This document shows, piece by piece, positions 18,088 to 26,421 of a DNA stretch of 64,000 bases; position 1 is the first letter of the stretch; each line of letters starts with the position of its first letter. Source of the DNA: Actinoalloteichus_B caeruleus (GTDB taxonomy: Bacteria; Actinomycetota; Actinomycetes; Mycobacteriales; Pseudonocardiaceae). A program made the position numbers and the translations under genes. The DNA lies in the NCBI RefSeq assembly GCF_000718005.1, contig NZ_JODV01000022.1. One strand, 5' to 3'. The notes under the pieces were generated by a model that saw only the letters and a list, made by a program, of their open reading frames with translations, ran no database searches and was not told the origin of the DNA.

Positions 18088-19311
18088 CTAGTCGGTCGGA
18101 CGCTCGGCCAGTTCGAAGCTCCACGGCAGGTTCAGCGCCCACCTCCCGAGCGCCTGCCGGGTGACGAACCGCGTCGGTGGGTGGAAGCGCACCGCGTGCA
18201 CGTCCCGGATGAGGCGCGACGCCGTCCCGCTCGACGAGTAGGAGGCCACCCCCACCAGCTCGGAGGCCATCTCGACCGCGCGGATGGCGATCTCCACCGA
18301 CTGGTGCTTGAGCGCCATCAGGGCCGGCGCCAGGGTACGAGGGTCCACCCTGTCCTCGTCCAGCTGGCGGGCCAGGCCCACGCAGGCCGCCTCCAACGGC
18401 AACACCTCCGCGTAGATGTCACCGAGCGCGGCCTGGAACGACGGCAACGCCGACCTCGACGCGCTCAGGTGGCTGATCGGCGACTTGGCCAGGGCGGCCC
18501 GGGCCTGGTCGATCGACGCGGACACCGCACCCAGGTACAGCGCGGTCGCCGTGGTGCAGAACCAGCCGAGCCCCGCGGCGAACACCTCGTCACCCATCGA
18601 CCCCGGCTCGCTGCGGTGGATCACCATGTCCGAGGTGATCTCGCACTCGGTCAGCCGGACCGCGTCCGACTCGGACGCCCGCATCCCCAGGGTGTCCCAG
18701 GTCCGGTCGATCGACACCCCCGGGCTGTTGGTGGGCAACAGCGCCACGACCAGGCTCTCCGGCCCGCCGGCCTCGTCGACCACCTGAAGGCACAGGACGT
18801 CGCTCCGCTCGGCCAGCGAGCAGGGCACCTTCACGCCGTTGGCGATCCAGCTGTCACCCACCCTGCGGGCCGGGCAGTTGGACCGGGTGAGCGCGCCGCC
18901 CAGCCCCGGTTCGGCGAACGCCGAACCGATCACCAGGTTGTCCCGGGCCACGTCCCGGAGCAGTTGGGCCGACTCGTCCTGGTGCCGACGCCAGTGCTCC
19001 ACCATGAAACCCAGCGAGAACAGGTGCATGTTCGCGCCGACCGCCAGCGCCGGATCGGCCGCGCCCACCGCCCGCTGCACGGCACAGCACTCCGCCAACG
19101 AGGCCCCACTCCCACCGAACTCGGTCGGAATCGGCAGGCCGAAATACCCGGCGGACCGCAGGATGTCCACACTGCGATCCGACAACCGTCCGTTCCTGTC
19201 GTTTTCCTCCGCCTCCTCCGACAGTTCCGCGAAAACGGACTTCGGGATCAGGTGGTCAATCTCCGGCCAGATCACGTCGGCGCCGCGCTCGTAAGTGTAA
19301 GCCTCATCCAT
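18088..19311 (-). CDS. Acyl-CoA-dehydrogenase-fold flavoprotein (candidate trans-acting assembly-line oxidase)
   Basis: A 407-residue protein of the acyl-CoA dehydrogenase superfamily. It has an N-terminal helical domain with GYFGLPIPTEFGGSGAS, a middle beta domain (GSAFAEPGLGG, then GVKVPCS), and a C-terminal helical bundle. The usual C-terminal 'YEGT.EI' stretch carrying the catalytic Glu is missing; the equivalent end reads RDVHAVRFHPPTRFVTRQ. This looks more like the oxidase/monooxygenase branch of the fold than a true dehydrogenase. The caerulomycin/collismycin assembly line recruits a trans-acting flavoprotein during bipyridine ring closure, and this protein is the best candidate in the window for that job. 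The start ATG 19311 sits in unusually AT-rich sequence. Confidence 0.82.
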   Translation of the reverse strand: MDEAYTYERGADVIWPEIDHLIPKSVFAELSEEAEENDRNGRLSDRSVDILRSAGYFGLPIPTEFGGSGASLAECCAVQRAVGAADPALAVGANMHLFSLGFMVEHWRRHQDESAQLLRDVARDNLVIGSAFAEPGLGGALTRSNCPARRVGDSWIANGVKVPCSLAERSDVLCLQVVDEAGGPESLVVALLPTNSPGVSIDRTWDTLGMRASESDAVRLTECEITSDMVIHRSEPGSMGDEVFAAGLGWFCTTATALYLGAVSASIDQARAALAKSPISHLSASRSALPSFQAALGDIYAEVLPLEAACVGLARQLDEDRVDPRTLAPALMALKHQSVEIAIRAVEMASELVGVASYSSSGTASRLIRDVHAVRFHPPTRFVTRQALGRWALNLPWSFELAERPTD

Positions 19312-19357
19312 GATTACTTATTCACTTATCATGGGAACGAATTGTCAAGACGTGCGG

Positions 19358-19371
19358 GAGGTGTACACCTC
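19358..19371 (-). promoter_or_regulatory. Perfect 14-bp palindrome upstream of the flavoprotein gene
   Basis: GAGGTGTACACCTC is a perfect inverted repeat. On the minus strand it is followed after nine bases by TTGACA (19348-19343), a good -35 box, and then by the AT-rich stretch leading to the ATG at 19311. The position just upstream of -35 fits an activator site. The cognate regulator is unknown. Confidence 0.55.
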
Positions 19372-20167
19372 GTCTCTTCGGTGTAGAACCGGTGCCGCCA
19401 GCCAGCGGAGCGATCGGCAGCGCGGGGCGACCACCATCGGCTGCCCGGCCCCTCGACGGCCGGCCGTCCCCCGAGCGGGCCCGACCACTGGTCGGAACGG
19501 CCGCATCCGCTCGGTCCGAGTGGAGCCATCCCGGTCACCCCCCATCGTCATTCGTTGACCTGGGATTACCCCCGCTCCAAGCCCTGCGGGCGCCGGACGT
19601 CGGCAGCCCGGCCGTGGGCACCTCGCCCGGCACGGGTGTGCCCGGTGATCCCCCGACACGCCCCCCTTGGAGGAGGGCGCGTCCCTCGACCCGACGCCGG
19701 CCCGAACATGACACGGCCCGCCGACAGTGGGGGCGGCGGCACCCGAAAAGGCGAGCCCTCCGCGTCGCATCCCGCCCACGGTGACGACCCGGGATCGAGT
19801 ATTCCGCGAGAGTTCGGGTGAGATCCGCGCGAAATCCCGAATGGGTGCCCGTCGAACCCCGCCGCCGGGGCGAGGACCGCCATTTCCCGTTGGCCCACCG
19901 ACTCGCCCCGGCGACGCGCTTTCCCGCACACGGGCCCGGGAGTGCCCGAGAAAGGGGATGCCGCTCACGCGTCGCCCTTCCCGAACACCAGCCGCCCCAT
20001 CCCGCAGGCGCGCGCCAGCCGGCACACCGGGCGAGCCGGAGCGCACCGATCCGCCGGACACCCGAGGGGAGATCCGCCGCGTACCACCCGGTGCGCATCG
20101 CGCGGGCACGGGACAGACCCGTCCCGGCCGGGCTGACCTCCCCGGCCGGGACGTCGGCGGTGGCGGA
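19372..20167. other. Gene-free region between flavoprotein and ABC transporter genes
   Basis: About 800 bases with only overlapping arginine/proline-rich shadow frames and no recognisable domain. I see no RNA gene or mobile-element end here. It may hold the terminator of the transporter operon and upstream control sequences of the flavoprotein gene. Confidence 0.45.
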
Positions 20168-21913
20168 TCAGGGGGCCGGTGCCGCCCCGATGTGCCAGCT
20201 CCGCGCGTGCTCGTACTGGTTGTACAACCGGGCGAAGGTGCCCCCGGTCGCCCGCAGCTCGCTGGGGGTCCCCGCCTCGGAGACCCGGCCGCCGTCCAGC
20301 GCGATCACGTGGTCGGCGGTGGCCAGCGTCGCCGGCCGGTGCGCGATCACGATCACCGTCCGGTTCGGGTCCTGCGACAGGTTCGCGATCGCCTCGCTGA
20401 TCGCGCCCTCGTTCTCCGGGTCCAGCGCCGACCCGGCCTCGTCGAGCAGCACCACCCGCGCCTTCTTGAGGAACGCCCGGGCGATCGACACCCGCTGCCG
20501 CTCGCCTCCCGACAGCTGGGCGCCCCCCTCCCCGACCTTCGTCTGCCAACCCTGCGGCAACCGGGCCACGACCTCGTTGAGCCGGGCCGCCCGCGCCGCC
20601 GCCATCAGCTCCTCGTGGGTCGCGTCCGGCTGGGCGATCCGCAGGTTCTCCTCGATCGTCGTGTCGAACAGGTACACGTCCTGGAACACGATGGCCACGT
20701 CGCTGAGCAGCACCTGGTGGTCGAGTTCCCGGACGTCCACGCCGCCGACCCGCACGCTGCCGGAGTCGACGTCGAAGAACCGGGCGATCAGCCGGGTGAC
20801 CGTGGTCTTGCCCGACCCGGACGGCCCGACCAGCGCGGTGGTCGTGCCGGGCCGGCACCGGAAGGACACCCCGGACAACGCCGGCGTCCCCCCGTAGGAG
20901 TAGGTGACGTCGGAGAACTCGATCGTCGCGTCCTTCAACTCGCGCACCGGCTTCGGGTGGTGCTTCAACGCCGGGGTGTACAGGATGTTCTCGACCCGGG
21001 TCACGGAGTTGTCCATCGCGTGCAGGGTTCCCAGCAGCTCCGTCAGGGTGCCGAGCGGCTCCAGGAACCGCACCGCCAACACCAGCAACGCGACCGCGTC
21101 GGCGACCTGGAGGGTGCCGCTGAGCAGGAACTGCGCACCCAGCACCATCACCGCGACGAACCCCACCATCACCACGGCGGTGTAGGTCAGGTCGGGGACC
21201 AGCGAACGACGCAGGCCCTTGCGGTACCGCGTGCGGTGTTCGTCCAGCGCGTGCCGCATCCGGGCGGTGCCGGTGGTGCCGTGACCGGCCGCCCGCAGCA
21301 CCGGCTGGGCCTGCCCCATCTCGATCGCCCGGCCCGCGATCTCCGTGGCCGCCTCGTCGAGCTCGCGGTCCGCCTCGGCGGTGATCCGCCCGGCGCGCCG
21401 CAGGGCGAGGAAGGCCACCGGCAGGATCGCCAGGAACAGCAGCGCCAACCGCCAGTCGACGAAGAAGGTCACCACCACGACCGTCGCCGGCACGACGGTG
21501 CCGGTGATCGCCGGTGGTCCGAACGTGGAGGCAAGCTGGGCCACGTTGCCGGCCGACGTGGTCACCGTGCGGGACAGCTTCGCCTTGTTCCCCCCGGTGA
21601 ACCAGCCCAGCGGCAGGGTCGCGGCGTGCCGCATCAGGCGGTGCCGCAGCTGGGCTGCCAGGCTCATGCTCGCGGCGAAGCCCACCGGGGTGGCGATCAT
21701 CTTCAACACCCCGTACACGGCGGCTCCCACCGCCCCGGCGACCAGCCACGGCGTGGCGGCGGCGAGATCCGGTTCCGGACGCAGCAGCGCCCGCAGGATC
21801 GGCACCAACATGCCGAGCAGCACGCCCTGGAGGATCGCCAGGACCAGGTGCAGCAGTCCCATCCGCACCAGCACCCCGGGATGCGGGTACAGGCGGTACA
21901 GGTGGCGGATCAT
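20168..21913 (-). CDS. ABC half-transporter (TMD-NBD), second of a siderophore-type pair
   Basis: A 581-residue protein. Residues 1-320 form a six-helix type IV exporter membrane domain and 340-581 an ATPase with Walker A GPSGSGKTT, signature LSGGERQR, Walker B VVLLDEAGSALDP and the H-loop His in VIAHRP. The ATG at 21913 overlaps the stop of the first half-transporter (ATGA), so the two are translationally coupled and should form a heterodimer like IrtA/IrtB or YbtP/YbtQ. Those pairs have an exporter fold but move metal-loaded siderophores inward. The promoter region of the operon has an iron box and a TetR-type operator, which fits traffic of a metal-chelating bipyridine or its iron complex. 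The direction of transport cannot be told from the sequence. Confidence 0.87.
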   Translation of the reverse strand: MIRHLYRLYPHPGVLVRMGLLHLVLAILQGVLLGMLVPILRALLRPEPDLAAATPWLVAGAVGAAVYGVLKMIATPVGFAASMSLAAQLRHRLMRHAATLPLGWFTGGNKAKLSRTVTTSAGNVAQLASTFGPPAITGTVVPATVVVVTFFVDWRLALLFLAILPVAFLALRRAGRITAEADRELDEAATEIAGRAIEMGQAQPVLRAAGHGTTGTARMRHALDEHRTRYRKGLRRSLVPDLTYTAVVMVGFVAVMVLGAQFLLSGTLQVADAVALLVLAVRFLEPLGTLTELLGTLHAMDNSVTRVENILYTPALKHHPKPVRELKDATIEFSDVTYSYGGTPALSGVSFRCRPGTTTALVGPSGSGKTTVTRLIARFFDVDSGSVRVGGVDVRELDHQVLLSDVAIVFQDVYLFDTTIEENLRIAQPDATHEELMAAARAARLNEVVARLPQGWQTKVGEGGAQLSGGERQRVSIARAFLKKARVVLLDEAGSALDPENEGAISEAIANLSQDPNRTVIVIAHRPATLATADHVIALDGGRVSEAGTPSELRATGGTFARLYNQYEHARSWHIGAAPAP

Positions 21914-23736
21914 GCCGTGTCTCCGTTCTGCTGGGCCCGCCACATCCGCGCGTACAGGCCGTTGCGGGCGAGGAGGACGGGGTGCGACCCGACCTCGGCG
22001 ACCCGACCACCCTCCAGGACCAGGATCTGGTCGGCGCTGGCGATGGTGTGCAGCCGGTGGGCGATCACGATCACCGTCTTACCGGCGATCAGGGTGGCCA
22101 GCGCGTCCTGGACGGCGGCCTCCCCGTCCGGGTCGAGGGCGGCGGTGGCCTCGTCCAACACCACCACCGGAGCGGCGGCCAGGATCGCGCGCGCGATGGT
22201 CAGCCGCTGCCGTTCACCTCCGGACAGCCCGCCACCCACCGCGTCGAGCACGGTGTCGTAGCCCTGCGGGAGGCGTTCGATCACGTCGTGGATCTGGGCC
22301 GCCCGCGCCGCCTCGCGCACCTGCTCGTCGGAGGCGCCCGGACGACCGATCCTGATGTTCTCCGTCACCGTGTCCCGCAGCAGCGCCACGTCCTGGAAGA
22401 CCAGCGTCATCGAGGACAGCAGGGTCTCGGAGGACATGTCCCGGACGTCGACCCCGCCGATGCGGATCGCTCCGCCGGTCACGTCGTAGAACCGGGGGAG
22501 CAGGCTGGCCAGCGTGGTCTTGCCCGCGCCGGACGGCCCGACCAGCGCGGTCACGGTGCCCGGCTGGCAGCGCACGCTGACGTCCTCCACCGCGTTGGTG
22601 GCCCCGTCGTAGGAGAAGGTGACCCGGTCGAGCTCGATGTCGTGCCCGGTCGGGGTCCTGGGCTCGGCGGGCTCCGGCAGGGCCTCCCGGTTGAGCAGGG
22701 CGTCGATGCGCCCCGCCGCCATCCGTGCCTTGCGCAGACCCTGGTTGCCCTGGATCAACGGGGTGAGGGAGGTCGGCAGACCCACGCCCACCACCAGGAA
22801 CGGCAGGATGTCGACGAAGGTGAGCTCCCCGGCCGTGACGAAACCGAGCCCCGCCGCGAAGACGACCGCGAGGACCGTGACCTCGGAGTTGAAGAGCTGG
22901 CACAACGCCGAGCTGTACCGGACCTCGGAGACCCAGGTGCGCATCGCCGCGGTGTGCTCCCGCACGGCGGCGCCGAACCGGTCGAGCAGTCGGCCGTTGG
23001 TGCCGAAGGCCTTCACGACGCTGATCCCGTCGGCGTACTCGACGCTGGCCGCGCTGATCCGCCCCTCGGCCGCGAGCAGCCGAGCCATGTGGGCGGGCAT
23101 CGAACGCATCGAGACGCGGTAGGCGAGCAGCATCATCGCCGGGACGGCCAGCGTGATCAGCGCCATCCGCCAGTCCACGAACAGCAGGTACCCGAACCCG
23201 ACGAGGATCGCCGTCGCCCCGGCGGTGATCTCACCGAGGGCGTGCGCGATCAGCTGGTGCATCTCCTCCAGGTCGTCGGTCATGGTCTTCTTCACCTGGC
23301 CGGAGCCGGCCGAGCGGAACCAGCCGAGGGGGATCACCCCCAGCCGCCGCACCAGCCGGACCCGGATGTCCCTGAGCATCTCGGCGTCCGCGTAATGGCC
23401 CACGTGGGAGGAGAAGCCCAGCAGCACCAGGCGCAGCATCGCCCCCAGGCCACCGATCGCGACCCAGGTCCAGACCGTGGGGGCGGCGGCGGCAGCGCTG
23501 GGTGCGGTGAGCACCGCACGGGCGATCTCGGCGATGGCCAGGTAGGGGAGGAATCCCGCCGCGGCGGCGAGCGCGGACAGCACCCCGCAGGTGATGAAGT
23601 GGCGACGGACCGGCCGGAGGAGGCGAGCCGCCGCGCCGACCCGGACCAGGGTGGGGTTGTCCTCCTCGGCGGGGCCGCGTGGGGGGTTGTCGAGTGGGGC
23701 GGTGCGCTCCGCCGTGGTCGTGTCCGTCGTTGTCAT
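21910..23736 (-). CDS. ABC half-transporter (TMD-NBD), first of a siderophore-type pair
   Basis: A 608-residue partner of the downstream transporter. A basic N-terminal tail is followed by six membrane helices (about 40-330) and an ATPase domain with Walker A GPSGAGKTT, signature LSGGERQR and Walker B VVVLDEATAALDP. The ATG at 23736 is preceded by GAGGAAGG. It is the first gene of a two-gene operon. Its upstream region contains the TGACTG-N5-CAGTCA palindrome and, further out, a sequence close to the IdeR/DmdR iron box, so joint control by iron and a TetR protein is likely. The closest functional models are IrtA/IrtB-type iron-siderophore transporters; self-protection against the chelator is an alternative role. 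Confidence 0.87.
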   Translation of the reverse strand: MTTTDTTTAERTAPLDNPPRGPAEEDNPTLVRVGAAARLLRPVRRHFITCGVLSALAAAAGFLPYLAIAEIARAVLTAPSAAAAAPTVWTWVAIGGLGAMLRLVLLGFSSHVGHYADAEMLRDIRVRLVRRLGVIPLGWFRSAGSGQVKKTMTDDLEEMHQLIAHALGEITAGATAILVGFGYLLFVDWRMALITLAVPAMMLLAYRVSMRSMPAHMARLLAAEGRISAASVEYADGISVVKAFGTNGRLLDRFGAAVREHTAAMRTWVSEVRYSSALCQLFNSEVTVLAVVFAAGLGFVTAGELTFVDILPFLVVGVGLPTSLTPLIQGNQGLRKARMAAGRIDALLNREALPEPAEPRTPTGHDIELDRVTFSYDGATNAVEDVSVRCQPGTVTALVGPSGAGKTTLASLLPRFYDVTGGAIRIGGVDVRDMSSETLLSSMTLVFQDVALLRDTVTENIRIGRPGASDEQVREAARAAQIHDVIERLPQGYDTVLDAVGGGLSGGERQRLTIARAILAAAPVVVLDEATAALDPDGEAAVQDALATLIAGKTVIVIAHRLHTIASADQILVLEGGRVAEVGSHPVLLARNGLYARMWRAQQNGDTA

Positions 23737-23846
23737 GAGCCTTCCTCGTCGTGGAGGTCATGTCGCGTCGCCGCGTGGTCAGGGCGCGGTCGGCGTGCCT
23801 GGTCGGCTGCCTGTGTGGCGCCGGGACCGGCCCCGGGGCGACGGAA

Positions 23847-23863
23847 TGACTGGCAGTCAGTCA
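23847..23863. promoter_or_regulatory. TetR-type operator, copy 1 (ABC operon)
   Basis: TGACTG-GCAGT-CAGTCA is a perfect 6-bp inverted repeat with a five-base spacer, about 110 bases upstream of the ABC operon start. The same arms and spacing recur in the TetR/MFS intergenic region, 15 of 17 bases identical. Confidence 0.7.
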
Positions 23864-23868
23864 CCACT

Positions 23869-23887
23869 CAAGGCTAGGCTAACCTAA
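23869..23887. promoter_or_regulatory. IdeR/DmdR-like iron box
   Basis: CAAGGCTAGGCTAACCTAA matches 16 of 19 positions of the actinobacterial iron-box consensus TTAGGTTAGGCTAACCTAA. It lies 133 bases upstream of the first ABC transporter start, next to the TetR-type operator. It predicts repression of the transporter operon when iron is plentiful. Confidence 0.72.
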
Positions 23888-24126
23888 TCGGAAAGGTCGA
23901 ACCAGGGTCGTCCGCCGGACCGGGCGTTGGGTACCCCGGCGGAGGCCGTGCACACCAACGGGCGAACCACGGGAGCCGGGAGGTGACTTCCGGAGCGAGG
24001 CGGTGAGGGCGTTGCGAGACGGCGTGGTGCCGGGTGCCCGACGACGGGTGGGGGCGCGCGCGAGCCCCCGTGGACACCCCGAGGCCCGGCCGGGGCGGGC
24101 GGGTCAGGCCCCCGGGGCCCGGGTGC

Positions 24127-24678
24127 TCAGGTCGCGGGCGCGAGCAGGATTTGGCAGAGCCGGGTCACCTCGGCGAGCATGCGGTCCTCGTCCGCCGGTG
24201 TGTGCAGGATGTGGTCGGCCGTCCCGTGCATCGCGTGGTAGAGGATCACCGCGGTCGCCGTGGGGTCGGGGATCGTCGCCCCGATCTCGACCAGCAGGTC
24301 GCGCAGCGCGTCCACCGCCGGGTTGTCCTCGGGGCCCTCTGGCCGGGACGGGTGGTGGAACAGCAGGTCGTGCAGCCGGACGTCACGCCGGTACTCGTCG
24401 ATCCCGCTGAGGATCCACCGTTCGATCTTGTCGACACCCCCGCTGGGCTCGGCAGCCTGCCGCTGGTTGCTCACGAACCGCTGGACGTACCGGTCCCGCA
24501 GGGCACCGAGAAGATCGTCCTTGTTCGTGAAATGGAGGTAGAAGGTCCCCTTCGCGACGCCGGCACCAACGGTGATGTCATCGACCGTGAGGGAGTCGAT
24601 GCCGTCCTGAAGCACGCGTGATTCGGCGGCGTCGAGCAATTCACTGCGACGCTGCTCGCCCGGTTTCGTGCGTGCCAC
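24127..24678 (-). CDS. TetR-family transcriptional regulator
   Basis: A 183-residue regulator. Its N-terminal helix-turn-helix (about 10-55) reads '...LTVDDITVGAGVAKGTFYLHF', the classic TetR recognition segment, followed by an all-helical ligand domain. The start chosen is GTG 24678, with AAGGGG upstream; the longer frame to 24762 would run through the shared promoter region. It is divergent from the MFS exporter, with a palindromic operator in between and a near-identical one in front of the ABC operon. That predicts it represses itself, the exporter and the ABC pair, with the pathway product as a plausible inducer. Collismycin biosynthesis is known to be controlled by iron through pathway regulators including a TetR protein. 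Confidence 0.87.
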   Translation of the reverse strand: MARTKPGEQRRSELLDAAESRVLQDGIDSLTVDDITVGAGVAKGTFYLHFTNKDDLLGALRDRYVQRFVSNQRQAAEPSGGVDKIERWILSGIDEYRRDVRLHDLLFHHPSRPEGPEDNPAVDALRDLLVEIGATIPDPTATAVILYHAMHGTADHILHTPADEDRMLAEVTRLCQILLAPAT

Positions 24679-24764
24679 CTCATCCCCTTTCGGTCCGGAA
24701 CAGCGTATACAACGCGATCCCGTGCCGCACACAGCGCTGTTTGCGCGAACTGTTGTATTCACCG

Positions 24765-24781
24765 TGACTGCCGGTCAGTCA
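24765..24781. promoter_or_regulatory. TetR-type operator, copy 2 (TetR/MFS intergenic)
   Basis: TGACTG-CCGGT-CAGTCA has the same arms and spacer length as the site before the ABC operon. It ends 22 bases before the MFS start codon and 87 bases from the TetR start. A further 10-bp palindrome (ACAGCGCTGT, 24731-24740) lies between. Confidence 0.72.
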
Positions 24782-24802
24782 TGCCAATTGTAGGGAGAGA
24801 CG

Positions 24803-26095
24803 ATGCGGGGCACTGAACACGGTGTCGTACCGGAGACCACGACCGGCCCACCCGGGCGGGCCGGTCGAACGGAACCGGGCCAGCTGGGGCGAGCGCACCG
24901 GCTCGGCGTCATCACCGCGCTGTTCCTGGTCGCCGACATCGGCTACTCGTTCTTCTTCGGAGCGCTCGGCACGATCCTGCTCGGCCGGGGGGTCTCCCTG
25001 GGCACGGTGGCGCTGATCAACCTGCTCGGCGTCGTCTACTTCAGCCGCTTCCTCATCGGTCCGGTGATCGACCGGTTCGGCTCGGTCCGGTTCGGCCACT
25101 ACCGCACGTGGCTGCTGTCGACGCAGGTCGTGCTCGTCCTGTTACTCGTCGTCCTCGCCGGACTCGATCCCGTGGACAACCTGGGGCCCACCCTGGTGCT
25201 GATGACGCTGCTCCTGGTCATCTCGGCCTTCCACGACACCGCGATCAACGGCATGGCGGTCCGCCTGCTGCCGCCGAGCGACTACGGCGTCGCCAACGGC
25301 ATCCAGGTCGCGGCGGCGAGCCTGTCCATCCTCATCGGCTCCGGCGGCGCCCTGTTCCTCTACTCCCACGCGGGTTGGACGACGACCCTGCTGGCCCTGG
25401 CGGCGGTCTTCCTCATCCCCCTCGCCGTGCTGGCGCGGCTCGTCGAGCCGGTCGTGCGGCCCGCCAACCGGTCGGAGCCCTGGCGGGCGCTGCTCAGCTT
25501 CTTCCGCCAGCGGCGGACCGCCGTCTGGACCCTGCTGGTGATCCCCGTCTTCCTGCTCGGTGACTGGCTCGCGTCCGCTCCGCAGTCCGCGATGCTGCTG
25601 GCGGTCGACTGGTCGCTCGACGAGATCGCGCTGGTCCAGTACACGCTGGCGGTCGCGGCGCAGGCCGCCGTCGCCCTGGTGGCGGGCGCCCTGATCACCC
25701 GGTTCGGCCGTTCCGCTCCCGTCGTGGTGACCGGGGTGGTGGGGGCGGTCGCGACGGCCTGCCTGCTGCCCCTGGCGTTCGGCGGCGGCGGGTACGGGCT
25801 GACGGCCGGGGCGTTGGTGGTCATGGCCGTCGCCTACGGGGCCAAGATGACGTGGGTGTCGACCATCTCGATGGAGCTGGCCAGGAAGAGTTCGGCCGCG
25901 ACCGACTACACGATCCCGATGTCCATGATCGGGATGTGCCGGATCGTCCTCAGCTCCGTCGGGCTGGGGCTGGCGGGAGTCACCGGGTACCCGGTCATGA
26001 TCGCCAGCTCCGTCCTGGTCACGCTCGCCGGTGCCGCCGTCGCGCTCGCCTGGACGAGGCGGCACGTGTCCGGCGGAACCACGGCGGGCGGCTGA
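24803..26095 (+). CDS. MFS transporter, probable drug/metabolite exporter
   Basis: A 430-residue membrane protein with about 12 hydrophobic helices and a charged central loop after helix 6 (around 215-230, 'RPANRSEPWRALLSFFRQRR'). The ATG at 24803 has AGGGAG five bases upstream. It is divergent from the TetR gene, and the operator lies in its promoter, the usual arrangement of a regulated efflux pump. It is most simply the exporter or self-resistance pump for the cluster product; a chelate importer is possible. The gene is followed by a hairpin and is monocistronic. Confidence 0.85.
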   Translation: MRGTEHGVVPETTTGPPGRAGRTEPGQLGRAHRLGVITALFLVADIGYSFFFGALGTILLGRGVSLGTVALINLLGVVYFSRFLIGPVIDRFGSVRFGHYRTWLLSTQVVLVLLLVVLAGLDPVDNLGPTLVLMTLLLVISAFHDTAINGMAVRLLPPSDYGVANGIQVAAASLSILIGSGGALFLYSHAGWTTTLLALAAVFLIPLAVLARLVEPVVRPANRSEPWRALLSFFRQRRTAVWTLLVIPVFLLGDWLASAPQSAMLLAVDWSLDEIALVQYTLAVAAQAAVALVAGALITRFGRSAPVVVTGVVGAVATACLLPLAFGGGGYGLTAGALVVMAVAYGAKMTWVSTISMELARKSSAATDYTIPMSMIGMCRIVLSSVGLGLAGVTGYPVMIASSVLVTLAGAAVALAWTRRHVSGGTTAGG

Positions 26096-26102
26096 GCTAC
26101 CT

Positions 26103-26143
26103 CGGGGGCGGCGGTCGGCTCAGGTCCGCCCCCGCCGCCCCCG
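26103..26143 (+). terminator. Hairpin downstream of the MFS gene
   Basis: An 11-bp perfect stem (26103-26113 with 26133-26143) starting eight bases after the MFS stop. The following 280 bases, up to the end of the convergent methyltransferase, contain no credible gene. Confidence 0.65.
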
Positions 26144-26421
26144 GCGCCGGGATGGAGCGGGCGGACGCTCCCGGCGCCGGTGGTGTCGGCCTCTCCCGGG
26201 AAATGCGCCGGGAACATTGTCGGTCGCGGTGGGGAAGGGGAGTTCCGCGCGAGCCGCGCGGCGACAGCCCCGAAACCGGCTTCGCGGCGGGCGGGGGCGA
26301 ATAGGATGTCGCATCCCGTTTCCGGCTCATGACTCTCGGTGCGGGAATGGTGATTCCTGGAAATGGTTTTCGCACCCGGCCGAGTCCACCGACTTCCTCG
26401 GGTGGCGACCGTCATCCGGCC

